Positions 8,208-16,047 of a stretch of 64,000 nucleotides of DNA are shown piece after piece. Numbering within the stretch: the first letter of the stretch is position 1; each line of letters starts with the position of its first letter. Where the stretch lies: positions 1 through 64,000 of the forward strand of contig NZ_JASEEQ010000014.1 in the NCBI RefSeq assembly GCF_030019515.1, given 5' to 3'. The stretch is from Nocardioides sp. (GTDB lineage Bacteria; Actinomycetota; Actinomycetes; Propionibacteriales; Nocardioidaceae). A program made the position numbers and the translations under genes. The notes below the pieces were generated by a model that worked only from the letters and a program-made list of their open reading frames with translations, ran no database searches and had not been told where the DNA came from.

Positions 8208-10055
8208 TCAGTCCGCTTCCTTGTCCAGGGCAGCGGACACCCGCCGGTGGGCCTCCCAGATCTCGTCGGGCAGGCCGTCGAACTGGTCGAGGTGCTTGGT
8301 GCGGTGTCCGATCTCCTGCTTCCAGCGCGCGACGTCGATGGTGAGCACCGCATCCAGGTCGGCGAGGGTCTGCTCGTCGAGGCCGTCGAGGTTCAGCTCA
8401 TCACGGGTCGGCAGGATGCCGACGGGAGTCTCGACGCCGGCGACCTCGCCGTTCTTGAGCTGCATCAGCCAGACGAGCGGGCGCAGGTTCTCCCGGTAGC
8501 CTGGCCACAGGAACCGGCCGTCGCCGCCGCGCTGGAACCAGTTCACGTGGGCGAAGATAGGCTGGTTCCGCGCCGCGCCGATGACGTCTAGCCAGTGCTG
8601 GGCGTAGTCCGCCTCCGGGTAGGACATGAACGGGCGCATCGACATCGGGTCGTAGCGCAGCACGCCCTCGAGACCGTCGGCGGCCGCCGTTGCCTCGGCT
8701 CCGAGCGTGAGGCCGTCGTAGACGCCCTCGGCGACGTCGGTGATCGCCCGGATCAGCGGCTCACGGTCCCGGGTCCGGCCGCCGAAGATGATGCCGTGGA
8801 TCTCGACGCCCCTCGGGTCGTCCCAGTCGCTCGCGACGTTGGGGACGTTGCCGAGCTGGGTGGTGAACCGGGAGTTCGGGTGCGCCCAGGGGTCGTCGGC
8901 CTGGTCGTGGGCGCGGTCGGCGATCCGCTCGCCCTTCCAGTCCCGCCAGCCCCCGAAGTCGGGATCGGCATCAGTCGGCTTCTCGCCGCGGCCCTCCCAC
9001 CAGACCTCCTGAGTCTTCTCGTTGTAGGCGACGTTGGTGAAGATCGCGCCGGTGCCCGGGCGGATCGAGTCGATCGCGGTCGGGTTGGTCTTCTCGTTGG
9101 TGTCCTTCGCGACGCCGAAGACCCCGTTCTCCGGATTGAAGCCGCGGAGCACGCCGTCCTCGTCGACCCAGATCCAGGCGATGTCGTCGCCGTAGAACTC
9201 GACGTAGTAGCGGTCGCCCAGGGCGTCCGGCGCCAGCGTCATCGCGAGGTTCGTCTTGCCCGATGCGGACGGGAAGCCGCCGCAGATGTTGTACTTCCGG
9301 CCGGTCTGCTTGTCCGTGATGCCGAGGAGCATGAACTGCTCCACGAGGAACCCGTTCTTCCAGCCGTCGTAGGAACCCTGGCGCAGGCCGTGGGCGATCT
9401 TGCCGAGGAGCGCGTTGCCGCCGTACGACGAGCCGAAGTGCAGGATCGTGCGCTCGTCGGCGACGGTCACGAAGTAGCGGCGGTCCTCTGCGGTCCCCTG
9501 GCCGAGGTTCTCCAGGTCCCCGGTGACGTGCACTGCCCGGACGAAGTCGTTGCCCAGGTCGTCGACGCCCTCCAGGCCCACCCGGGCCATGCGGATCATC
9601 TGCAGGACCACGTTGCGGTTGTCGGTGAGCTGGACGCCCGCGGCGAATCGGTCGAGCGGCGATCCTGCAGGCGCCATCAGGTAGGGGATCACGTACATGG
9701 TCTTGCCGGCCGACGCGCCGGTCATCAGCTCGACCAGCTTCGCCTTCATCTCCGGGGCGGGCTTCCAGTTGTTGTAGGTGCCCTTGTCGCCCTCGTCGGA
9801 GGTCGCCACGATCGTCCGCTCCTCGGCGCGCGCGGTGTCCTTGAAGTAGGAGCGCGAGTAGTACCGGCCCTTACCGGCCGGGAGCAGCTCGCCGTCCGCG
9901 AGCGACTCGGCGATCAGCCGGGCGTCGTCGGCCGCGGACACGACCTCGATCCTCGCGGCGCCGGTCACCGCCGCCCAGTGTGCGACGTACTCACGGACGT
10001 GTGGGTTCGTCAGACCCACCGCGTCCAGCACCTTCTCGACCTCGACCTCGACCAT
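8208..10055 (-). CDS. pckG: Phosphoenolpyruvate carboxykinase (GTP)
   Basis: 615 residues, the usual length for the GTP-dependent enzyme, which converts oxaloacetate plus GTP to PEP plus CO2. Visible family motifs: YGGNALLGKIAHGLR (about 211-225), kinase loop FPSASGKTNLAM (261-272), GDDIAWIWVDEDGVLRGFNPENGVFGVA, TNP, and C-terminal DPMSMRPFMSYPEADYAQHWL and HVNWF. Most GTP enzymes read FPSACGKTN; here the hyper-reactive Cys is Ser (residue 265), with a Cys instead at about 258. The ATG has an upstream GGAAGG. The gene is divergent from the Rv0081-like regulator. Confidence 0.95.
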   Translation of the reverse strand: MVEVEVEKVLDAVGLTNPHVREYVAHWAAVTGAARIEVVSAADDARLIAESLADGELLPAGKGRYYSRSYFKDTARAEERTIVATSDEGDKGTYNNWKPAPEMKAKLVELMTGASAGKTMYVIPYLMAPAGSPLDRFAAGVQLTDNRNVVLQMIRMARVGLEGVDDLGNDFVRAVHVTGDLENLGQGTAEDRRYFVTVADERTILHFGSSYGGNALLGKIAHGLRQGSYDGWKNGFLVEQFMLLGITDKQTGRKYNICGGFPSASGKTNLAMTLAPDALGDRYYVEFYGDDIAWIWVDEDGVLRGFNPENGVFGVAKDTNEKTNPTAIDSIRPGTGAIFTNVAYNEKTQEVWWEGRGEKPTDADPDFGGWRDWKGERIADRAHDQADDPWAHPNSRFTTQLGNVPNVASDWDDPRGVEIHGIIFGGRTRDREPLIRAITDVAEGVYDGLTLGAEATAAADGLEGVLRYDPMSMRPFMSYPEADYAQHWLDVIGAARNQPIFAHVNWFQRGGDGRFLWPGYRENLRPLVWLMQLKNGEVAGVETPVGILPTRDELNLDGLDEQTLADLDAVLTIDVARWKQEIGHRTKHLDQFDGLPDEIWEAHRRVSAALDKEAD

Positions 10056-10105
10056 CGTGCCTGCCTTCCGGTTGGGTTTCGCGCGGCTTCGCGGAGGCTA
10101 CAGGA

Positions 10106-10121
10106 TTGAAGACCTCTTCAA
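10106..10121. promoter_or_regulatory. Candidate operator of the ArsR-like regulator
   Basis: TTGAAGA CC TCTTCAA is a perfect 7-2-7 inverted repeat in the 121-base space between pckG (minus) and the ArsR-like gene (plus). Another half-site-like TTCA occurs shortly downstream. Position and symmetry suit an autoregulatory site for the adjacent ArsR-type protein and possible cross-control of pckG. Function is inferred. Confidence 0.5.
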
Positions 10122-10176
10122 CTCATGTACCCTTCACTTTGAGATACCGGGGAACCGACGAGGGGATGACTGCGAC

Positions 10177-10509
10177 GTGAGCGTGCCGCTCTATCAGGCG
10201 AAGGCAGAGCTCTTCAAGACGCTCGGCCACCCGGCACGGATCCGGATCCTGGAGCTGCTCTCCGAGAGCGACCACGCGGTGCACGAACTGCTCGAGCAGA
10301 TCGTGATCGAGCCGAGCAACCTGTCCCAGCAGCTCGCGGTGCTCCGCCACACCGGCCTGGTCGTCCAGCGGCGTGAGGGCGGGCAGGTCGTCTACTCGAT
10401 CAGTGTCCCGGAGACCAGCGACCTGCTCTTGGCCGCCCGGCGCATCTTGCGACTGCTCCCGGTGCAGGTCGGGCTACGGGCCGAGCTCGAGAGTGGCGAA
10501 TCCAGATGA
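10177..10509 (+). CDS. ArsR-type transcriptional regulator (Rv0081-like)
   Basis: 110 residues from the GTG at 10177. The reading frame is open further upstream, but that part overlaps the promoter and has no good start. Helix-turn-helix at about residues 35-65 (IEPSNLSQQLAVLRHTGLV) and wing REGGQVVYSI. No Cys-based metal site is visible, unlike the arsR at the left edge. The stop overlaps the start of the NuoB-like gene (ATGA, 10506-10509). It has the same position and operon partners as M. tuberculosis Rv0081, a hypoxia-linked regulator; hypoxia or redox control here is inferred from that. Confidence 0.82.
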   Translation: MSVPLYQAKAELFKTLGHPARIRILELLSESDHAVHELLEQIVIEPSNLSQQLAVLRHTGLVVQRREGGQVVYSISVPETSDLLLAARRILRLLPVQVGLRAELESGESR

Positions 10510-10994
10510 GCCTCACCCGCCTGGTCGGGCTGATCCGCCGGAGTGGGCGGATCGCCGAGCCGGCGCCGGCGATCCCCGACGGCCACCCCGGGCGTCCGAC
10601 CGCGCTGGCCGGCAGCGTGCAGATCCGGCACGTCGACGCCGGGTCGTGCAACGGCTGCGAGATCGAGGTCGGGGGGGCCTTCGGTCCGGTCTACGACGCG
10701 GAGCGGTACGGCGCGCGCCTGGTCGCCTCGCCGCGGCATGCCGACGTGGTCCTGGTGACCGGCGTGGTGACCCACAACATGCTCGAGCCGCTGCGGCGTA
10801 CCGTCGAGGCCACGCCGCGGCCGCGCCTCGTGCTGGCCGTGGGTGATTGCGCGCGCAATTGCGGCGCCTTCAAGGGCGGCTACGGCGTCGCCGGCGCCGT
10901 CCACGACGTGGTCGACGTCGACCTCGAGGTCCCGGGCTGCCCGCCCGAGCCGTCCGCCATCGTCGAGGCGCTGCGCCGGGTGACCGGACGGTGA
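10506..10994 (+). CDS. NuoB/hydrogenase small-subunit-like Fe-S protein
   Basis: 162 residues. Cysteines at about 48 and 51 (GSCNGCE), 115 and 119 (GDCARNCG) and 145 (PGCPPEP) match the CxxC...C...C ligands of the proximal [4Fe-4S] cluster of group-4 hydrogenase small subunits and the NuoB N2 cluster. This is the only obvious Fe-S subunit in the operon and would carry electrons to or from the large subunit on the cytoplasmic side. Start ATG overlaps the regulator stop. Orthologue by position of Rv0082. Confidence 0.85.
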   Translation: MSLTRLVGLIRRSGRIAEPAPAIPDGHPGRPTALAGSVQIRHVDAGSCNGCEIEVGGAFGPVYDAERYGARLVASPRHADVVLVTGVVTHNMLEPLRRTVEATPRPRLVLAVGDCARNCGAFKGGYGVAGAVHDVVDVDLEVPGCPPEPSAIVEALRRVTGR

Positions 10995-11013
10995 CCCTGC
11001 GGGTGGGCCGACG

Positions 11014-13008
11014 GTGACCGGTGTCGAGCTGGGCATGACCGCGCAGGTCGTGCTCGCAGCCGCGGCCGTCGCTGCCGCGGTGCTGGTGCCGCCCCGGCTG
11101 CGCAACGTCGTGGCGGGAACATTCGCCGCCGCCGTCGGCGCGTCCGGCGTGGTGACCGGCGCCGCCGCGCTCACGGACCACTCCGGCTCGCTCGAGCTGT
11201 CGACGGCCCTCCCCCTCACGGGCGTCGCCCTCGACCCCACGCCGCTCGGCGGCTTCGTGATGCTGGTCGCGGGAGCGGTCGGCGCCGTGGCCGCCGTCTT
11301 CGCGATCGGCTATGCGCACGGACCGGCCGCCTCGCGCACCTCCTGGGTGGCGCTTCCCGCGTTCCTGGTCTCGATGCAGCTGGTGCCCGCGGCCGCGGAC
11401 GCCGTCTCGTTCCTGCTGATGTGGGAGCTGATGGCGCTCGCCTCGACGGTGCTGGTGCTCACCGAGCACCGGGATCGAGAGGAGGTGCGGTCCGCGGCAC
11501 TCTGGTACGCCGCGATGACCCACCTGAGCTTCGGGCTGCTGCTGCTGGGCTTCACCGTGCTCGCGGCGGAGGGCGGCGGCACCGGCTTCGACGCGATGAG
11601 CGCCGTCGACCCCAAGTCCCTCCAGGCGTCGATCGCCTTCGTGCTGCTGATCGCAGGGTTCGCGACCAAGGCGGGCGCGGTCCCGTTCCACGTCTGGTTG
11701 CCCCGGGCCCACCCGGCCGCGCCGAGCCACGTCTCCGCGGTGATGAGCGCGGCGATGGTCAAGATGGGGGTGTACGGCGCACTGCTGGTCGCGTTCCGCC
11801 TGCTGCCGGACGGCCCCGCCTGGTGGGGGTTCGTCGTGGTGGCACTCGGCGCGGTGTCCGCGACGTACGGCATTCTCCAGGCCTCGGTCACCAGCGACCT
11901 CAAGCGCCTGCTCGCGTACTCCACAACCGAGAACATCGGGCTGATGTTCCTCGCGCTCGGGACGGCGATGCTCCTGCGCTCCCACGACGTCTCGGCCCCG
12001 GCGGACGCGGCGCTCGTCGCCTGCCTGCTGCTGCTCACCAGTCACGCCGCCTTCAAGACCGCACTGTTCCTCGGCGCGGGGGCCGTGCTGCACGCCACCG
12101 GTGAGCGGGACCTGGACCGGATGGGGGGTCTCGCAGCACGGATGCCGGTCACCCACGTGGCGTTCGCCCTCGGCGCCCTGGGCGCGGCGGCGCTCCCGCT
12201 GAGCGTGGGCTTCGTGGCCGAGTGGACGCTGCTCCAGTCGCTGATCCACGGCGCCCGTCCGGACGATCGACTGGTCGCGGCGATGATGCCGATCTCGGTC
12301 GCCGTCGTCGCCCTCACGGCAGGGCTGGCGCTGCTCACGTTCGTCAAGGCCTACGGGATCGCCTTCCTGGCCCGGCCCCGCTCGTCCGGTGCTGCCGGGG
12401 CCAGGGAGGCGACGCCCGGCATGCGTGCGGCGATGCTCGTGGCCGCGGTCGCCGTCATCGGCCTCGGCCTGGTTCCCGGCCCGCTCGCCGACCTCGCCGG
12501 GCGCGCCGCCGGTGTCGCCGATCCTGGGTCGGGGGCGGCCGTCGACCTGCCCGGGATCGCGGGCGGCGTGCTCGATCCCGTCGCCGTGACCGTCGTGGCG
12601 GCGCTGCTCGCGGCGCCGGTCGGCGTGGTCACGCTCGCCGCGGCACGGCGCCGCCGGCGGCGCCGGGTGGACCTCGCCTGGGGGTGCGGGGGCGCGCGGA
12701 TCAGCCCGCGGATGCAGTACACCGCGACGTCGTACGCCGAACCCCTGGCGCGGGTCTTCGACGACGCCGTCCGGCCGGAGCGCGACGTGGTGGTCACCCA
12801 CTACAGCGAGTCTCGCTACCTGGTCGAGCGCGTGCAGTTCCGCCAGCGGCTCGACGAGGTCGTCGAGACACGGCTCTACCAGCCGGTGCTGCGCGCCGGC
12901 GACCGCGTCGGGGCGGCGGCGCGCCGGCTGCAGAACGGCAGCATCCATCGCTACCTGGGCTACTCCTTCGTCGCCCTGGTCGCCGTGCTCGTGGTGGTCG
13001 CGCTGTGA
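11014..13008 (+). CDS. NuoL/HyfB-like antiporter subunit
   Basis: 664 residues, mostly hydrophobic, with about 14-16 predicted membrane helices. The proton-channel signature HVWLPRAHPAAPSHVSA...MVKMGVYG, with its Lys, and an early LLMWELMAL Glu are both present, as in Mrp/NuoL/HyfB ion-pumping subunits. A cytoplasmic/C-terminal part after about residue 540 contains a long polar stretch. GTG start 19 bases after the previous stop. The stop overlaps the next GTG (GTGA, 13005-13008). Expected to translocate H+ or Na+ coupled to electron transfer. Confidence 0.87.
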   Translation: MTGVELGMTAQVVLAAAAVAAAVLVPPRLRNVVAGTFAAAVGASGVVTGAAALTDHSGSLELSTALPLTGVALDPTPLGGFVMLVAGAVGAVAAVFAIGYAHGPAASRTSWVALPAFLVSMQLVPAAADAVSFLLMWELMALASTVLVLTEHRDREEVRSAALWYAAMTHLSFGLLLLGFTVLAAEGGGTGFDAMSAVDPKSLQASIAFVLLIAGFATKAGAVPFHVWLPRAHPAAPSHVSAVMSAAMVKMGVYGALLVAFRLLPDGPAWWGFVVVALGAVSATYGILQASVTSDLKRLLAYSTTENIGLMFLALGTAMLLRSHDVSAPADAALVACLLLLTSHAAFKTALFLGAGAVLHATGERDLDRMGGLAARMPVTHVAFALGALGAAALPLSVGFVAEWTLLQSLIHGARPDDRLVAAMMPISVAVVALTAGLALLTFVKAYGIAFLARPRSSGAAGAREATPGMRAAMLVAAVAVIGLGLVPGPLADLAGRAAGVADPGSGAAVDLPGIAGGVLDPVAVTVVAALLAAPVGVVTLAAARRRRRRRVDLAWGCGGARISPRMQYTATSYAEPLARVFDDAVRPERDVVVTHYSESRYLVERVQFRQRLDEVVETRLYQPVLRAGDRVGAAARRLQNGSIHRYLGYSFVALVAVLVVVAL

Positions 13009-13955
13009 GCGCCGGCGCGGCCGTGGTGACGGTCGGCCAGGCGGCGGTCCTGGTGGCGCTGTCCCCGCTGCTGGTGGGCGTGATGCGGCAGGTGCGGGCC
13101 CGCCTCGAGGGGCGCGCCGGTGCGGGGGTGCTGCAGCCGTGGCGCGACCTGCGCAAGCTGCTGGGCAAGGAGCCGTTGACGGCCGACGGCGTGAGCTGGA
13201 TCTCGGTGGCCGGTCCGCTGGTGCTGGTCGCGTCCAGCCTGCTGCTGTGTGCGCTGACGCCCGTGCTCGGGACGGCGACGCTCGACCGGGTGCCCAACGA
13301 CCTGTTCGTCGTGGTCGCCGCGCTGCTGATCGGGACCGTCGCGCTCGCACTGGTGGGCCTCGACGCCGGGACGGCCTTCGGTGGCATGGGGTCCAGCCGA
13401 CACATGACGATCGCGGCCCTGGTGGAGCCGACCGTGCTGGTCTCGGTGTACGCGCTGTCGATCCCGGTCGGGTCGTCGGTGTTGTCCCAGATCGTCGAGG
13501 CCCGCCTCGACCATCCGGCGACCATCTGGTCGCCGGTCAGTCTGCTGGCGTTGCTGGGGCTCGCGATCGCGATCGTGGCCGAGACCGCGCGGCTGCCGAT
13601 CGACAACCCCTCCACCCACCTCGAGGTGACGATGGTCCACGAGGCGATGGTCCTGGAGAGCTCGGGTCGCGACCTGGCCTGGCTCGAGCTCGGGTCGTGG
13701 CTGCGCCTGGGTGCCCTGCTCGGGCTGCTCGCCACCCTCCTGGCGCCATGGGGGGTCGCGACCGAGGTCACGGCACTCGGCCTGGCCGTGGCCGTCGGTG
13801 CGCTGGCCCTCAAGCTCGCGCTGATCGGTTCGTTGCTGGCGACCGTCGAGGTGTTCCTGGCCAAGGTACGACTGTTCCGGGTGCCCGAGCTGCTCGCCGG
13901 CTCCTTCGTACTCGCCTTTCTCGCGGTCACCGCGTCCTACCTGGTGGCGAGCTGA
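13005..13955 (+). CDS. hycD: NuoH/HycD-like membrane subunit
   Basis: 316 residues, about 8 membrane helices. Diagnostic NuoH-family segments: QPWRDLRKLLGKEP near residue 45, FGGMGSSRHM near 128, and AETARLPIDNPSTHLEVTMVHEAM near 195-218 with the conserved acidic residues of the quinone/proton-path loop. GTG start overlaps the previous stop and the stop overlaps the next ATG (TGATG), consistent with co-translation. In group-4 complexes this subunit anchors the peripheral arm to the membrane. Confidence 0.9.
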   Translation: MSAGAAVVTVGQAAVLVALSPLLVGVMRQVRARLEGRAGAGVLQPWRDLRKLLGKEPLTADGVSWISVAGPLVLVASSLLLCALTPVLGTATLDRVPNDLFVVVAALLIGTVALALVGLDAGTAFGGMGSSRHMTIAALVEPTVLVSVYALSIPVGSSVLSQIVEARLDHPATIWSPVSLLALLGLAIAIVAETARLPIDNPSTHLEVTMVHEAMVLESSGRDLAWLELGSWLRLGALLGLLATLLAPWGVATEVTALGLAVAVGALALKLALIGSLLATVEVFLAKVRLFRVPELLAGSFVLAFLAVTASYLVAS

Positions 13956-14617
13956 TGGCCTCGGAGACGTTCGCGCAGCTGGTCGGTCTCAGCACCGGAG
14001 TCCTGCTGCTGTCCGGGGTCCTCCTCGTCTGGAGGCGCTCCCTGCACGCCCAGGTCGCGCTGCTGGCCACGCAAGGGGTCGCGCTCGCAGTCCTGGTCCT
14101 CGTGCTCGGCCTCCACGAGTCGGACGCCGAGCTGCTGGCCGTAGCCGCGCTGGTGCTCGTCCTCAAGGCCGTCGTGCTCCCGCTCATCCTGGTCCGCACC
14201 GTCGCCCGGCTCGGTGTCGGCGTCCGCGAGGAGACGCCGGTCATCAACACCACGGCATCCCTCATCGCGCTGTCGATGCTCACCATGCTGGCCTACCTCG
14301 TGAGCCGGCCGCTGCTGACGCTGGGCGACGGGCCGACGACGACCGCGGTGCCGGTCGGCATCGCCCTCGTGCTCTACGGGATGCTGCTGCTCGCGACCCG
14401 GCGGCACGCGGTCTCCCAGCTGCTCGGCTTCCTCGTGCTCGACAACGGCATCGCCACCGTCGCCTTCCTCATCGCGGGGGGCGTGCCGCTGGTCGTCGAG
14501 CTCGGCGTGTCGTTGGACGTGCTTCTGGTGGTGCTGATCCTGCAGGTGTTGACCAGCCGCATCCGCACCGAGTTCGGCGAGGCCGATCTCGACGACCTCT
14601 CGGAGCTGCGCGACTGA
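13955..14617 (+). CDS. hycP: HyfE-like (NuoK-like) membrane subunit
   Basis: 220 residues with about 6-7 hydrophobic helices and no Cys ligands. Length and hydropathy match HyfE/HycP, in which the first half is NuoK-like. Recognisable segments are HAQVALLATQGVALA and LGFLVLDNGIATVAFL. Start and stop both overlap neighbours by one base (TGATG), showing tight translational coupling. It probably contributes to the ion path between the NuoH-like and antiporter-like subunits. Confidence 0.85.
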   Translation: MASETFAQLVGLSTGVLLLSGVLLVWRRSLHAQVALLATQGVALAVLVLVLGLHESDAELLAVAALVLVLKAVVLPLILVRTVARLGVGVREETPVINTTASLIALSMLTMLAYLVSRPLLTLGDGPTTTAVPVGIALVLYGMLLLATRRHAVSQLLGFLVLDNGIATVAFLIAGGVPLVVELGVSLDVLLVVLILQVLTSRIRTEFGEADLDDLSELRD

Positions 14618-16047
14618 TGGCCACCCTCGTCCTGCTCCCCCTGGCTGCCTGCACGGTGCTGGCCATCGCCACCGCGATCCTGCGGAACCGGTTCCTCAGC
14701 CGGTACGTCGTCGTCATCGCTGCCGTCGTCGTGCTCGGCTCGGGCCTGGCCCTGGTGGGGGTGGCGCTCGACGACCACACACCGACGGCGCTCGACGGCC
14801 TGCTCCGTGTCGACGCCCTCTCGGCGTTCATGCTCACCGTCATCGGCTCGGTGGGCCTCACTGCGGCCTGGGGAGCGCTCGACCCGCTCCGGCCACGGGA
14901 CCACGTCTACTCGGTGCTCGCCCTGCTGTTCCTGGGCGCGATGTCGCTCGCGGTGCTCGCCGACAACCTCGGGGTGCTCTGGATCGCCGTCGAGGCGACC
15001 ACCATCGCGACCGCGTTCATGGTCGGTCACCACCGCACCCGCCGCGCGATCGAGGCCGCGTGGAAGTACGTCGTCCTCGGCTCGGTCGGCGTCGCGATCG
15101 CGTTCCTCGGCATCGTGCTGCTCTACGCCGCGACCCGGTCCGCCGGCCAGCCGACCCTGTCCTGGAGCGTGCTCGCGACCACCCACCCCGACCTGGACCC
15201 GTCGGTGGTCCGGGTCGCGGCCGCGCTGGCCATCCTCGGCTTCGCCACCAAGGCGGGCCTGGCGCCGATGCACAGCTGGCTCCCGGACGCGCACAGTCAG
15301 GCACCCGCACCCGTGTCCGGGCTGATGTCGGGCGTGCTGCTCGCCGTCGCGTTCTACGCCATCCTCCGGGTGCAGGCCATCGCCACGCCGGTGATCGGCA
15401 CCGGGTTGATGCGCGGACTTCTCGTGACCGCGGGCCTGCTGTCGCTCACCCTCGCCGCGCTCCTGGTGATCCGGCAGCGTGACCTCAAGCGGATGCTCGC
15501 CTACTCCAGCATCGAGCACATGGGGCTGCTCGCGCTGGCCGCCGCCGCCGGCGGCCGGCTGGCGATCGCGGGCGCCCTGCTGCACGTGCTCGGCCACGGG
15601 CTGGCCAAGTCGAGCACGTTCGTGGCCTCCGGCCGGATCCTCGCGGCGGAGGGCACGACGACGATGGCCGACATCCACGGGCTGGTCGCGCGCCGCCCCG
15701 GCGTCGCAGTCCCGTTCCTGGTCGGCGTGGTGGCGCTGCTCGGGTTGCCGCCCTTCAGCCTGTTCTTCTCCGAGGTGGCGATCGTGGTGGGCGGGGTGCA
15801 GCAGGGACTCGGGTGGGCGATGGCCGTCGCGGTACTGATGCTCCTGGTGATGTTCGTGGCGATGTCGCGCCACGTGGTGGCGATGCTCTTCGGCGGCGCT
15901 GCCGCCGCCACCGACCCGGACCGGGCGCCGTACGGCCCACGCCTCCCGCTCGTCCTCGCGCTGGCCGCGACCGGCGTCGTGGGCTTCGTCGCCGGGCCCT
16001 TCGCCACCCTGCTGGACCGGGCCGCGTCCGTGCTGGGGGGATCGTGA
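14617..16047 (+). CDS. hycQ: HyfF/NuoN-like antiporter subunit
   Basis: 476 residues, about 14 membrane helices. Segment KAGLAPMHSWLPDAHSQAPAPVSGLMSGVLLAVAFYAILR (residues about 210-250) is characteristic of HyfF/HycQ, a variant of the NuoL/M/N channel motif in which the second Lys is absent. RDLKRMLAYSSIEHMG near 288 is conserved across the superfamily. Starts on the previous stop (TGATG); its stop overlaps the next GTG. Second ion-translocating subunit of the complex. Confidence 0.87.
   Translation: MATLVLLPLAACTVLAIATAILRNRFLSRYVVVIAAVVVLGSGLALVGVALDDHTPTALDGLLRVDALSAFMLTVIGSVGLTAAWGALDPLRPRDHVYSVLALLFLGAMSLAVLADNLGVLWIAVEATTIATAFMVGHHRTRRAIEAAWKYVVLGSVGVAIAFLGIVLLYAATRSAGQPTLSWSVLATTHPDLDPSVVRVAAALAILGFATKAGLAPMHSWLPDAHSQAPAPVSGLMSGVLLAVAFYAILRVQAIATPVIGTGLMRGLLVTAGLLSLTLAALLVIRQRDLKRMLAYSSIEHMGLLALAAAAGGRLAIAGALLHVLGHGLAKSSTFVASGRILAAEGTTTMADIHGLVARRPGVAVPFLVGVVALLGLPPFSLFFSEVAIVVGGVQQGLGWAMAVAVLMLLVMFVAMSRHVVAMLFGGAAAATDPDRAPYGPRLPLVLALAATGVVGFVAGPFATLLDRAASVLGGS

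Noticed and set aside
8595..10109. A 504-residue plus-strand frame opposite pckG
   Set aside because: It is the antisense shadow of PEP carboxykinase, whose motifs are unmistakable on the minus strand.
10870..13350. A long minus-strand frame opposite the Hyc-like genes
   Set aside because: Composition is Arg/Gly/His-rich with no motifs, and it is fully covered by well-supported plus-strand subunits.
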